A stretch of DNA of 64,000 nucleotides from Lasiodiplodia sp. COLG20 (lineage: Eukaryota > Ascomycota > Dothideomycetes > Botryosphaeriales > Botryosphaeriaceae): the NCBI GenBank assembly GCA_009801085.1, contig VNWV01000007.1:248001-312000 (forward strand). Direction: 5' to 3'. Under the pieces are notes generated by a model. It worked only from the letters and a program-made list of their open reading frames with translations, searched no databases and was not told the DNA's origin. Of the stretch, positions 22,427 to 33,583 are shown one piece after another. Position numbers and translations under genes: made by a program. Positions within the stretch are counted from its first letter, which is position 1, and each line of letters begins with the position of its first letter.

Positions 22427-24291
22427 ATGGCTGCGCCGAAGGGAGGTATGCAGAGCTTCGCCCAGCTCAGGTCGTGCCCGCGACCCCGCATCAACGCGCC
22501 GCAATGGCCCTCGCGCGTCGCTTCCAGGAAGATGGGCCATCTGGCTACCTTCAAGGTGCCTGCCGTTAATAACGAGCCCAACGTTAGTTCCCAGCTTCTC
22601 GCCTGTCAATTGTCGCCGTTACTGATCATTCGCTGTAGCAACACTATGCCAAGGGCTCCGTCGACCGGAAGAAGCTCGAGGAAGCGTTTGAGAGGATGAG
22701 GAAGCAAGGCCCCGTCGAGGTGCCTGTCTATGTCGGCGGCAAGGAGGTAAGTACTTGCGACGACTGATTCCTCCTACTCACGACTGACCCTTTGCAGATC
22801 AAATCGTCCGCTGTCCACACTCAGAACAACCCGTCGTCCCACGCCGAACCCGTCGCCCGTTTTTCCAACGCCACCACCGCCAATGTCACCACTGCCATCG
22901 ACTCTGCCCTGAAGGCCAAGACTTCTTGGGAGTCCCTCTCCTTCGCCGACCGTGCTGCTGTTTTCCTGAAGGCTGCCGACCTGGTCTCGACGAAGTACAG
23001 ATACGATATCATGGCCGCGACCATGCTGGGCCAGGGCAAGAACGCATGGCAGGCTGAAATTGACTCTGCTGCTGAGCTTTGTGACTTTCTCCGCTTCAAC
23101 GTCCAGTACGCTCAGGAGACTCTAGCCAGCCAGCCAGTCCACCACTCTCCCGGTGTCTGGAACCGCGTCGAGTACCGCCCGCTGGAGGGTTTCGTCTACG
23201 CCATCACTCCTTTCAACTTCACCGCCATTGCCGGTAACCTTCCCTGCGCTCCGGCATTGATGGGCAACGTTGTCGTCTGGAAGCCTTCTCCCTCCGCCAT
23301 GGCCTCGAACTGGCTTCTCTACAAGATTCTGCTCGAGGCTGGCCTGCCCCCTAACGTCATTCAATTCGTGCCCGGCGACGCCCAGGAAGTCACCAAGGTC
23401 GTTCTTGGCCACAGAGAATTTGCTGCCCTCCACTTCACCGGTAGCACCCAGGTCTTCCGCAGCTTGTATGGTCAGATTGCCTCTGGGGTTGCCGATGGCA
23501 CCTACCAGGGCTACCCGCGCATCGTTGGTGAGACTGGTGGCAAGAACTTCCACCTGATTCACCCCTCTGCCAACGTCGAGAATGCTGCCAAGCAGACCGT
23601 GCGTGGTGCTTTCGAATACCAAGGCCAGAAGTGCAGCGCCACCTCCCGCATCTACGTTCCCAAGTCCCTTTGGCCCGCTTTCAAGGAAATTCTCGTCGCT
23701 GAGACCTCTGCTCTGAAGATCGGTGACCCCGCCGATTTCTCCAACTTCTGCGGCCCCGTCATCCACGAGGCTTCGTTCAAGAAGCTGTCCGGCGTCATTG
23801 ATGAGGCCAAGAACGACTCCGAACTGGAGCTGCTCGTCGGCGGCAAGTACGACGGTAGCAAGGGCTACTTCATCCACCCGACCGTTTACGCTACTAGCAA
23901 CCCCGCCCACCCGCTCCTCAGCCGCGAGCTCTTCGGCCCTGTCCTCGTCGCCCACGTCTACGATGATGCTGCCCCCGATGCTTTCTCTAAGATTTGCCAG
24001 ACTATCGACCGGACTACCGCCTACGCCCTTACCGGCGCCGTCTTCGCTCAGGACAGGGAAGCCATCCGCTTTGCCGAGGAGGCCCTCAGGAACTCTGCTG
24101 GTAACTTCTATGTCAACTGCAAGAGCACCGGTGCCGTCGTCGGCCAGCAGCCTTTCGGTGGCGCTCGTGCCTCGGGCACCAACGACAAGGCTGGCAGCGC
24201 CAACCTGATCAGCCGATTCGTCAGCATGAGGGCGATCAAGGAGGAGTTCCTGCCTCTTGAGAAGGTTCCCTACCCTAGCAACGAGGTGTAA
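22427..24291 (+). CDS. PUT2: Delta1-pyrroline-5-carboxylate dehydrogenase (mitochondrial)
   Basis: Exons: 22427-22582, 22639-22746 and 22798-24291, giving 585 aa. It oxidises pyrroline-5-carboxylate/glutamate semialdehyde to glutamate, the second step of proline catabolism. The N-terminal ~40 residues are rich in Arg, Lys and Ser with almost no acidic residues, suggesting a mitochondrial presequence. Family marks are ITPFNFTAIAGNLPCAPALM, the catalytic Glu in GETGGKN (about residue 333), the nucleophile Cys in GQKCSATSR (about 367), and QQPFGGARASGTNDKAG near the C-terminus. These distinguish P5CDH from general ALDHs such as the one at 4362. The equivalent gene is prnC in Aspergillus. The start is the first in-frame ATG. 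Confidence 0.95.
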
Positions 24292-24697
24292 GCCACTTCC
24301 GAACTTATGGAGCATAAGATGCAAAGCTTGATTGGTTTAGAAATTCCGTTGGCGTTAATGAAGGATGAGGGAAATAGGCGCTGGGAGGTCATCAGCCCCC
24401 AGGCAGTCAAAGGACCATGCAAAAGAAGCATTTGGAAATTCACTTAGACAAAAATGACAAGATACATTATGATACGGAAAAATCCTAGAAGTCCTCTAAT
24501 ATGTGTTATGCTAATGTGAGACTACTAATCGCCGTAGAGTATTCTCTCATGTTTGTCGGCAAAACGATAACTTATACAGGTAGACATTGAAGCGGAAGCC
24601 TAGAGTGAACAATACCAGGCTTTTAGCCCAGGAAGTAACAATAGTGCTTACCACGGCAGGCGGAAACATTCCATACCTCAACAATACTCGGTATTGG

Positions 24698-24780
24698 TGA
24701 TTAACTGAAGCTGCCGTTCGGACGCCAGTGTAGAATTGTAATTTCCTCGTTTCCGTCCGAACAATTGCTTCAACTGCCGG
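24698..24780. repeat. 83-bp hairpin repeat, copy C
   Basis: Inverted repeat with left arm CTGAAGCTGCCGTTCGGACG and right arm (reverse-complemented) TTGAAGCAATTGTTCGGACG. Both arms share GTTCGGACG where copies B and D have GTCCGGACG. The outer flanks do not clearly match copy B. Confidence 0.7.
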
Positions 24781-24997
24781 TGTGAGAGCTTTGAATCTAC
24801 CGACACTTATTTGTGGGTGGTAGGGTTGATAGGATAGTCCAACGCATTATCGATAAGGAGCTCGGGGGTTTGATGATGCAATTGGACCCTTACAAATCAG
24901 CATGCTCGGCCTCGGACGTTGAACACGCGCTCACGAATGCTTCATAGTTGATTACTATCACCTCATAGTTTACTCCGCATTGCATGCTCGAAGCTAC

Positions 24998-25004
24998 TTA
25001 TAAG
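24998..25004 (+). promoter_or_regulatory. TATA-like box upstream of SDR
   Basis: TTATAAG about 155 bp before the ATG at 25160, followed by GGGCCCC. Position fits a long 5' leader or a stress-type promoter; function not shown. Confidence 0.35.
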
Positions 25005-25159
25005 GGCCCCGGTGCCGCCGCCCGCATTCAATTGCTCTCCACAACAATACCCCGCTTCTTCTCAGCTACCAGCAGCTACCAGCAAAACTCCCCAACCAAC
25101 CCCTCTCTAACCACCAGAATACCTTACAAGTTACAAGCCTCAAACCAGGAGCACACAAA

Positions 25160-26009
25160 ATGTCGAAGCTTGTAGCTGTCATCGCGGGCGTGGGCCCAGG
25201 CACAGGCGGCGCGGTAGCCCGCAAGTTTGCATCGCTTTACCCGGTCGTGCTGCTGGCGCGCAATCCGGACAACTATGACAGCCTCGTCAAGGACATTAAC
25301 GGCGCCGGCGGCAAGGCCATCGGCATCTCGACCGACATTGCCGACGCCAAGAGCGTGAAGGCTGCCTTCGACAAGATCGGGAGTGAGTTTGGCGGTGATT
25401 ACGGGTTGGCTGTACGTCCTCTCCAGCTAACTTGCATCCGCTTGTGTGCTGACCTTGTGGGTCACAGGCCGCCATCTTCAACGCCAGCGGACGCTTCGTG
25501 CGCAAGCCGTTTCTCGAGCTGAGCGAAGATGAGTTCAACGCCGGGCTCGACGTGTCGGGCAAGGGCGCCTTCCTGTTCGCACAGGCGACGCTGCCGCGGC
25601 TGGTCAGCGCGGCGCCCCACTCCAAGCACCCGCCCTCGCTCATCTTTACTGGCGCCACGGCCTCTGTCAAGGCCAATGCACAGATGGCGTCGTTTGCCAC
25701 GGGCAAGTGGGCCTTGAGAGCCCTGTCGCAGAGCTTGGCCAAGGAGTTTGGCCCGCAGGGCGTGCACGTCAGTCACGCCATCATCGACGGCGTCATTGAC
25801 ATCCCCAGGACGAAGGAGTATCTAAAGGATGCGCCGCCGGATGCAAAGATCAGTGCTGATGGGGTAGGTCCTCAACCGCTGAATTGTACACGCGTCGGTG
25901 AGCTGACTTGCGTTTCCAGATTGCGGATGCCTATTGGCACCTTCACACACAGCCCAGAACTACCCTCACGTGGGAGATCGATATCAGACCATATGTGGAG
26001 AAATGGTAG
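25160..26009 (+). CDS. SDR-family protein lacking the catalytic Tyr
   Basis: Exons: 25160-25411, 25468-25863 and 25920-26009, giving 245 aa. The N-terminal Rossmann motif is VAVIAGVGPGTGGAVA, and IFTGATAS provides a Ser-bearing segment. Where classical SDRs have YxxxK this one reads FATGK in MASFATGKWALRAL, so Lys is kept but Tyr is Phe. The same substitution occurs in a broad subgroup of bacterial and fungal SDR-like proteins with the KFALRAL and HVxHxxIDG signatures, so it is probably a family trait. The C-terminus WHLHTQPRTTLTWEIDIRPY is also shared by this group. Substrate unknown. The stop lies only 23 bp from the stop of the convergent gene at 26033. Confidence 0.82.
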
Positions 26010-26032
26010 TTGGCTTAAGGATTAGCTGCCTA

Positions 26033-27360
26033 CTATAAAAGGAAAGTGGGTATCTCGTCAGCTGAAATCGACCTTTTCTGCTTCTGCTCCTTGTCCTTCC
26101 TCGCGCTCGGTCTTGCAGGCTGCTCGGGGCTTTTCTTGGGACTCTTTGCAGGAATGTCATCCTTCATCGTATCCAGTGCATCATGAGACCCTGCAAATGT
26201 ATCAAAGAACGTGAATCTTGATGTTAGCACTTTGCGTTTGCTTGATTTGGAAGAAGTCGTAGTGCTCGTAGCGGTCACGGTGTTAGGAGTATTTCTAGCA
26301 GGTTCAGAGGTTGATGTTGATCGGTCCGAGGCGTTCACTTGACGCTGCGGGCTCGAACTAGAGACTGTCTGCTTCGTTAGTGGTAGACTGGGATGTCCCG
26401 ACTGCTTGGGACGCTTCGGTGACAGCATCGAAGGTTCTCGAGTTTTGGTGGAAGAACCGGACAACCGCCGCACAGACTCTTTGCTTATGCGTTTCCTGCC
26501 GGAAGAGAATGCGTCCAAATCATCCTCATCACTGCTGGCCTCAGCACGTCTGATTTCTTTCGCTAATCCTTCGAGCGAGGAGCGGGGTCTGCTTCCTTTG
26601 GAAGGTTTCGGGGCATCATATCTGCTCGAAGACGGTCTCGACCCGGCACCAGCATAGCCGGCAGCAGCACGTGTCTTCGACTTGATGCCAGCTAGCGTTG
26701 CCAGCTGGCTTGACGAGTCCTGCGAGCCCGACATCAGGCCGCCAAGGTGTGGATCTCGGGCCCAGGGAGCCTCCTCCTCGAGCTCGGCTCTGCCTTTGTT
26801 GCCTCCCTCAATTCTGCGCAAAGCGTCCATTTGTCTTTCTGCCCGTGCTTTTGCTTCATGCTTCATCTGTGACTCGACACTCAATTTGCCACGGGATACC
26901 ACGGGCCGAACAATGTTCTGGGCAGCGGATGCATTCTTTTCGCGGGCCGCACGCTTCAGGCGGTGATATTCGGCATGGTGCAGATGTCGGGTAAATGTTC
27001 TCGCCGTATCGAGGAATTCATCTTCGACCATCATCCATGCGTCATCGGCCGCAAGTCCCTCCTGCATGAATCTAGCTCAAATCAGATTGAGAATAAAGAT
27101 GGAGTGGTCGGGAGGAGCATACTCTTGCTTCGGGGGCTGCGGCGGAGGCGAAGACGATGGCGTACGAGCTACAGAATGTCAGCGCTGGCGGGTGCGCGTA
27201 GATTTAGCAGCATACTGGCGCGAGCCTTTCCCTTGGGTCGGGGAGTGCTGGCGGCGGGAGCATCGAGATCGTCCAGAGAGTCGGGAGATTGCAGGCGGCG
27301 CTTTTTGACGGACGCCTCAGCCGGCTTCGAGTCGCTGAGCCATGGCAATTTGCGGGGCAT
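26033..27360 (-). CDS. Conserved-looking low-complexity protein, function unknown
   Basis: Exons: 27360-27216, 27168-27123 and 27071-26033, giving 409 aa. I do not recognise a named family. The only segment that looks constrained is residues ~62-105, beginning EFMQEGLAADDAWMMVEDEF and continuing ARTFTRHLHHAEYHRLKR, predicted helical. The rest is Ser/Lys/Arg-rich and disordered with several basic clusters (KRPKQSG, KSSKRKVLTSR), consistent with a nuclear protein, though this is inference. A short C-terminal motif TSRFTFFDTFAG may also be conserved. The second intron acceptor (GAGCTAG) was chosen because it alone keeps frame across the TGA that follows LNLI. The upstream gap is shared with the eIF2alpha kinase gene. 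Confidence 0.68.
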
Positions 27361-27784
27361 GATGATGGCGAGGCGAGAGAAGGTAGAAGAAGAGGCAAGC
27401 GCGCATGACGCGCCGGGTGGTGACACCTAGTGAGCAGGCGCGGCGCGGCGCGTCAGACCGCCGAGGGGCACGCGCACCTGCCCTGTCGATTGCCAGGGTC
27501 TTGTGCTGCACTGGGCCCCGCGTCATAGGCGCAGGGCGCGCGCCCTGCAGCTGGACATTTCGGAGCCTGCTACATCTGCCCTTTAAGCCTCCACCTGGCA
27601 TCTCTGCCTCCCTGCACCCTCCGACCTCCTTCAATTATTGACACGCTCGCTCTCGACTGCTACCCGATCCTTCCGCGCTCTGACTGCGCTGATCGTTAGC
27701 AGTCATGCCCGCCATCAACGCTCGCATCCGCATCCTCTGTTAAGCTACTTTTCTCCCGCGCAGGCTCGCAACTAGCTTGGCAGC
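27361..27784. promoter_or_regulatory. Shared upstream region of the unknown gene and the IfkB-like kinase
   Basis: 424 bp between divergent starts, GC-rich on the left and C/T-rich near the kinase start. No conserved box identified. Confidence 0.45.
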
Positions 27785-30138
27785 ATGCCTTCACAATTCT
27801 TCCGCTCCCCGCTCGACGACACCGATACCTCGTACCAGAGCGACTCCTCTGGTGCCTACGAAGACGACCAGCAAGAGAGCCTCGACGAGCCCGCCAATGT
27901 CTATGATCTTGCCCGCACCAAGTCCGCTGCATCTACATCCATCGAAGAGCTTTCCCGCTCCCTACCGAAGAACTATGTTGGCGGGCAGCTTTTCGACCAC
28001 CGAGAGGGTGTGCTTCATGCTCTGCTGGAGAGAAATTGTCTGCTTGAAGCCGTCGAGGAGCTAAATAGAACACGCGATCCGCAACATGACCGCCTCTACA
28101 CTAAAGACGACCCTGAAGTTAAGGCCTGCGCAAAGGCCAATTTTTTCAAAGTTGCCTCAAGCCTTGCCGCCCACGGCATCAGCAAATCTGGCCTTCACAG
28201 GGACGAGTTCAAGCCGCTCCGCGACAATTACAACCAGGCCCTCGATGTCGCCAAAGAACCAGGAGGTGGCGCCCTTGAGCGCCTTCGCAAGAAGTCCCCG
28301 GACAGGAACATCTATCGCTCGTCGAGTACTTTGGAATTGACCGGCCATGCCCACAACGAGACATCATCGCCCCAACGCTCGCCTGTTAGATTTGGTCCAG
28401 TGCCCCCAGGCCCTACTCCGGATATACTGCAAAGCATTGTTGGTCATGCGCATCCGCTTCTGCCACCTAGCTTCTCCATGGCGAGCTTTTACAACCTTCA
28501 AATAATCGGAAAAGGCGGATACGGCACTGTGTTTTCAGGCTATCACCCTCTCGATGGAGGCTTCTATGCCATCAAGCAAATCCCGCTTAGTGCCTCTCGT
28601 ATGCGCAACATTCGCAGCAAAGGCCAAGCTGAGCTCGACGCTATTCTAAAGGAAGTCCGAGCAATGCAAGGGTTCGACCACCCAAACATCGTCCGTTACC
28701 ACAGCGCTTGGCTTGAGCGACCTTCAGGAAGTCTCCATAATCTCGTGAAGGCCAACCAAAGGCTTCTGGAGTTCGGTTCTACCAATCTCTCAACCAACAT
28801 GGAGTCAAGCGACGTCTCTGGCTCGATACCAGGCCTCGAAGCGACTTTTGACTCGAGGCTGGATTTATCAAGCCCAGATGATGGTATCGTTTTTGGCGAG
28901 GATTCTGCCCCGGGCCCGACGGCTCACTCTGGCTACCATCTGCAAGCCCCTCGCAGCAGGCGTCAGAGCTACCGGACTTCCTCCTCACCAGCTAAATCCG
29001 AGCGGCCGGAATCGGAGCTTGGGGATCCCATAGACTTTCTCTCGCCCACCAAGCAGTCGCGGAGGCGCAGAGAAAGCCACAATACATTGTCTTCGTCCGT
29101 CTCGAGGAAGAGTTTCGTCCACAGCACCGATGATGAGTTTGATGAAGAAGTTGAAAGAGACTTCGCTAATCTTGCACTCTCGGGACCGCGGGAGAACTCG
29201 TTCGGAATGGACATTGTTTTTGAGGATGACTACCATGGCCATCCACAACGTCGCACAGACCCAAGGACGCCCAGATGCTCTGATATATCACAGATCAACT
29301 TGGCGCTTCACATTCAGATGGCGCTTTACCCAATGACTCTGGCTGACTACCTCAAAGTTGAGACGGACTGTCTCACAGTGGGTCCTGGGGATGACGCAAA
29401 AGACAAGACTGATGATGTGAAGTATCGCCACTGCTTCCATGTGAAACCATCGCTCCAGATTCTTCTGGCAATTTTGGACGGTGTCCAGTATCTACATGCG
29501 CGTAGCATGGTTCATCGTGACCTTAAGCCGGCCAATATATTCTTGTCTCCGTGCGAACAAGCCTACCGCCACAAGGGACACGTGCATCTCGGCGTGTGCA
29601 GGGAGTGTGCAAAAGTAGGCGCTTGTAGAGATCTCCAGATGGGCGTCCGCATTGGTGACTTTGGGCTCGTCACTGAGCTTGCCCGTGCTGGAGGAGATCA
29701 AGCGCACGGCGCAGAAAAGGCGGTTGGGACCGAGTTCTACCGCCCACCAGGTCCAAGTCGCCAGCCTAGCGAGAAGTTGGACGTCTTCTCCCTTGGAGTC
29801 ATTGCGTTTGAGCTGCTGTGGAAGTTCGATACTAGTAAGTCCTTTCTTCGGTTGAACTCTCTATGACGTGGGGACGAGCACTACCCTCAGTCTCTGCTTT
29901 TGCCACGATATGCAACGCCTCTTTACCAACTTTTGATCCAGAGTCAGAACGAATCCACACTCTTAGCGAGCTCAAGCTCGGGAGACTCCCTGCTCTCTTC
30001 ACACCAAAGCTGGAGGGATGTGGTCCGCGCATTGCTGAGCTTATTCAAGGCATGCTGCGGAGTGACGACGACGAACGTCTCTCATGTGCTGAAGTCCAGA
30101 AAGAAGTGGAAGATATTATTGCGACTTGGGATACGTGA
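27785..30138 (+). CDS. ifkB: eIF2alpha kinase, HRI/PEK-like (IfkB type)
   Basis: Exons 27785-29834 and 29942-30138 give 748 aa. It should phosphorylate eIF2alpha to lower translation under stress. The kinase domain starts near residue 235 with the glycine loop GKGGYGTVF and catalytic-lobe Lys in YAIKQIP. A long Ser-rich insert (about 320-505) separates the N-lobe from LHIQMALYPMTLADYL, the split kinase layout of eIF2alpha kinases. Then come HRDLKPANIF (about 576), IGDFGLVTEL (about 623) and the GTEFYRPP activation-segment end. The C-terminus FELLWKFDTKSERIHTL is also diagnostic. No GCN2 HisRS-like domain or signal peptide is present, so the HRI-like branch (A. nidulans IfkB, S. pombe Hri) fits best. 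The 107-nt intron joins KFDT to KSERIHTL. Confidence 0.9.
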
Positions 30139-31489
30139 CTGATGGGAATTGACAATTTTGACGCATCGATGACGCTGGAGTCCATTTCAGACTCAAGCTA
30201 TAATTTTTGAGGGCCGCGCAGGAAGTAAGTGGCGGAGTACTTGCGTCCTGGGTGAGTGAGCTAACTTACCTACCAGAGAAACCGCCACTTGCCCTTTGGC
30301 GGAGGCATGGGGTTCCGCGTCCTCCAGTCCACCAATCTCCACTCTTTTGCATCGCATCGACGGAAGCAGGATTCTCAACTCAACCCCATCACGAGTAAAG
30401 AGGTCTGTAAAGGAGATACACGTCCAGGTCAGGTTTGTCATCTGGCTGCGAGTGGCTACTGTTTGAACTTGTACAGGTCTGTGAATAATTATACGGTGCC
30501 CAGAGTACCTAGGATAGGAAATCAATCACATGGATTCTCGAGGACTCCTCCCAAGTATCGAGCAATGGTGGCGTCAGGTGTGCCGCGCAATAAGCTGCCG
30601 TCAATTCTACAGTAAGCCGTCGATCCCCGCCACAGCTTTCGCAATCGTATGCTCGCTCTATACATTCTTCCTATGCGAGCATTCAAAGCAACTATGCCCC
30701 AGCTCTGCCTTAGAAAAATGACATATGTGGGTAGTTGAAGCTATCGTCCGGACGAGAATGTCGAATTAAAAATTCTACATACACATCCGGACGATAGCTT
30801 CAAGTACCCATGATATGAGCAAAAAACAAATCCACGCTAGCCATCGGCTGCGAGAGGGGACTGTAGCTGGTGTTGTGGCGCGTGCACCAGGCTGCGCCTT
30901 CGTCCAAAGGTGACGACGCGTCCCGTCCCCACCATCTTCTTACGCACGCTTCCGCGTCCTCTCCTCGTACAACATTCTGGTCCGACTGGCGGGCTGGCCC
31001 GAGAAGCCCACCGAAACGCGTTGTTTGCCCCTCGGCATGTCTCTCGTACGGCTCAAAGTGGCAAGGTCTCAGCCACCCAGCATGGGATCATGCTCAGTAG
31101 CCTGACCAATACGGCATTTTTGGTGCGGCAGGAGACCCACTTGTGCGTTCATAGTCGTCGTTGTCAGACATGGCTGGAGCAAACATGGGTCGAGGTTTCG
31201 GGTTCTCAACGGCATCCACAGGCCTTCGCTGCGGAATGCATTACGATCAAGCGTGTTTCGACAGCCCGCCTTCACGGCCGAACGGTTGGCTGCCAGCCAC
31301 GTTTGTTCGTCCTTTAGACATTTATATTCGTTTCAGGATGCCCTGGTCTTTCTGTCCATCATCCCTCATTTCCCTCGCTGGCCAACCCCACATCCACTTT
31401 CGGTAGGGCTGGTTCAGTGCCCAACAATATCAATTTCCGGATAACCTTATTCTTATCGCATCGTTTCGTCCAACGATTCTTCTTAAAAA
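30139..31489. other. Intergenic with hairpin-repeat copy D; PIR gene promoter
   Basis: About 1.35 kb. Copy D and its flanks occupy roughly 30608-30865. The remaining ~620 bp upstream of the PIR gene contain only short frames with no family match. Confidence 0.5.
30728..30810. repeat. 83-bp hairpin repeat, copy D
   Basis: Arms TGGGTAGTTGAAGCTATCG and, reversed, TGGGTACTTGAAGCTATCG. Flanks match copy B: GCCTTAGAAAAATGACATAT on the left, CACGCTAGCCATCGGCTGC on the right, ending GAGAGGGGACTGTA at 30865. Copies B and D are thus the closest relatives in the window. A left outer terminus is not clear. Confidence 0.8.
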
Positions 31490-32664
31490 ATGAAGAGTTA
31501 TGCAGCTATCGCAGCTGTAGGCGCCCTTGCGGCCCGTAGCGCCCATGCCTCCCCGTTCCCACAGGCAGTGACCGCTGCAATCTCCCCTAGCGGTGCTGCT
31601 CCGTCTGGCTGCAGTGCTAGTTACAGTGGATCTTTCGGGATCGCCGTCGTCGTTATTTCTTCTGCAAGTAGCGTGGCAACCTCGTCATCAACGTAGGACA
31701 CTTTTCCACCGAGAATTTCATGAAACAGGCATGCTAACCCCACTGCAGGGCTACGGCCAGTAACGCTGGCGATGTCTATATTATTTCACAGACTAGCGAT
31801 GGCCAAATCCAGGTCCCGACGACTGGTGTCACCACACCCGTCTACACGCCAGACTACACCTCCGTCATCCCAATCTCCGAGATCAGCGACGGCCAGCCCC
31901 AGGCACCTGCTGGCACGCCGACGACCACTCCATCAACGCCTCTAAAGAGCCGCTGTAGGACGCCTGTCAGCTCCTCCTCTACGGAAGAAGCCACAACCGT
32001 CGTCCCCGTCTCGGAAATCAGCGACGGTCAACCCCAGGCACCCGCCGGCACGCCGAACACCACTCGCGTAAGAAGTCGCTGCGGAACTCCTGTCAGCTCC
32101 TCCTCCACAGAGGAAGCCACGACCGTCGTCCCCGTCTCCGAAATCAGCGACGGCCAGCCGCAAGCTCCAGCCGGTACTACCACCACCATCGTAACCTACG
32201 TCGCCGCCACCACCACGCCGACGTCCTCTTCTTGCAGCTCCTCAGCAGCCACCAGCGTCGCCGCCGTCTCGCAGATCTCCGACGGCCAGATCCAATCGCC
32301 CACCGACGAGAAGAGGAAGAAGAAGAAGCAGAAGAAGCGCAGCCTGACGGCGTGCCCGACCAGCAGCACCCTCACCCTCACCCTGGCCGACGGCGTCCTG
32401 CACGACGCCCACAACCGCACCGGCTACATCGCGTCCAACTACCAGTTCCAGTTCGACGCCCCGCCGCAGGCCGGCGCCCTGTACACGGCCGGGTTCAGTG
32501 TTTGCGACGGCGAAGAAGACGGCACCGCCTTGTTGGCGCTCGGCGCGAGCAAGACGTGGTACAGGTGCTTGAGCGGCGACTTTTACAACCTGTATGATCG
32601 GTGGTGGGCGGAGCAGTGCGAGGAGGTGAAGATTGAGATTGTGGAGTTTGCTGATTGCGAGTAA
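31490..32664 (+). CDS. PIR-type covalently linked cell-wall protein
   Basis: Exons 31490-31692 and 31749-32664 give 372 aa. The protein starts with a secretory signal (MKSYAAIAAVGALAARSAHA). Five PIR repeats follow: ISQTSDGQIQ (about residue 80), three EISDGQPQAPAG copies (about 110, 158, 199) and SQISDGQIQSP (about 243). In yeast the repeat Gln forms the alkali-labile ester to beta-1,3-glucan. The C-terminal domain has Cys spacing C-16-C-12-C ending one residue before the stop, exactly the classical PIR tail, although the first spacer is 49 rather than about 66. No GPI signal. Odd feature: a dense basic run between the last repeat and the Cys domain (EKRKKKKQKKRSL) that contains Kex2-type KR sites. 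Confidence 0.88.
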
Positions 32665-32811
32665 GTTGGATGGGGGAGAGGGTAGATGTATGATGTACTG
32701 TACAGAGTGTGTTTGGAACGAGGAGGAGGGTGGAAATCCTTTGCTTGCATTTAGAGTGTTCATACGTCTTCAAGACACGCCGCATTTATGAATTTACGTT
32801 GCTCATGGTCT

Positions 32812-32894
32812 TGATAGAGGTTGTATAGCAACATAGTACCCTGCTTGTGTGGTTAGTTAAATCCAATATTGAAATTAACAGTTTCAACTACCCA
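32812..32894. repeat. Degraded hairpin repeat, copy E1
   Basis: The right arm (CAGTTTCAACTACCCATGATG) is clear. The left arm is recognisable mainly through its flank GAATTTACGTTGCTCATGG, which parallels the reverse complement of the right flank of copy B. The arms now pair poorly. Confidence 0.45.
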
Positions 32895-33022
32895 TGATGA
32901 AGAACGTACAGAGGAATGTTGCTGCCGAAGGCTGGCGCGAATTATTAATAGTAGGATCTTAGAATAAGAGATGATTATTCTCCAGGAAGCCTTTCGTTTT
33001 TTTTAAAAAAAAAAACAAAGAA

Positions 33023-33105
33023 TACGGAACAGAAGCTATCGTACAGACGTGAATGTATAATTATTAATTGGACATTTACGACCGGACAACCGCTTCAAGT
33101 ACCCA
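33023..33105. repeat. 83-bp hairpin repeat, copy E2
   Basis: Left arm core GAAGCTATCGTACAGACG; right arm ends CGCTTCAAGTACCCA followed by TGACTTGAGTG as in other copies. The outer left end TACAGAGGAATGTTGCTGCC (32907) resembles copy B's terminus. Arms are less well matched than in D, F or G. Confidence 0.65.
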
Positions 33106-33583
33106 TGACTTGAGTGAAAAAAAAAAAAAAAAAGAACAAAACACGGGAGCCTTCAGCTGTGATCCTCTTCTCCAGCATCGTTTGTGAGGCAATGAGAACT
33201 CGGTCCTGTACCATCCACCGTGCCATCACTTTTTATGCTACCTAGGGGGTTAGCACCGTGCAGAACATGAACAAATATCAGAATATGCAGCAAGAGAAGA
33301 CTTTACGGTGTACTAATACCAATCAAACATATGTCACCGTCCACAGAACAGTTCAGAGAAGATTCTTTAATATCTTATTCAACTCCTGTAGCCCCCTATC
33401 TTTCCAGTCTCCGTTCTTAATCCACAAAACTCTATCGGGAATCAAGCCAAAAAAGAGAACCCGCTGTGCATGTCGCTGAAGATCTGGCTAGCATCGCAGC
33501 CGAAAAAAGAAGTGACGGAGAAAAGAGATAAGACGCTACCGCATTTTACATGACCGAAGAAAAGGTGCAAAACGTCATTTCCC

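Larger units (their letters stand above)
24292..25159. other. Intergenic with hairpin-repeat copy C; promoter of the next SDR
   Basis: 868 bp, AT-richer than the flanking genes. Holds hairpin copy C (24698-24780) and a TATA-like box (24998-25004). The ~100 bp before the SDR start are C/A-rich. No gene supported. Confidence 0.5.
32665..33583. other. Intergenic with a degraded and a clear hairpin-repeat copy
   Basis: 919 bp between convergent 3' ends. Holds degraded copy E1 (32812-32894) and copy E2 (hairpin 33023-33105; element about 32907 to 33165), plus a T-run/A-run at ~32998-33015 and an A-run at 33118-33133. No gene. Confidence 0.5.

Noticed and set aside
23122..24324. 400-codon minus-strand frame across P5CDH, and a similar 406-codon one across the ALDH (4796-6016)
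   Set aside because: Codon bias in the sense gene leaves the complementary frame free of stops. The translations have no recognisable domain.
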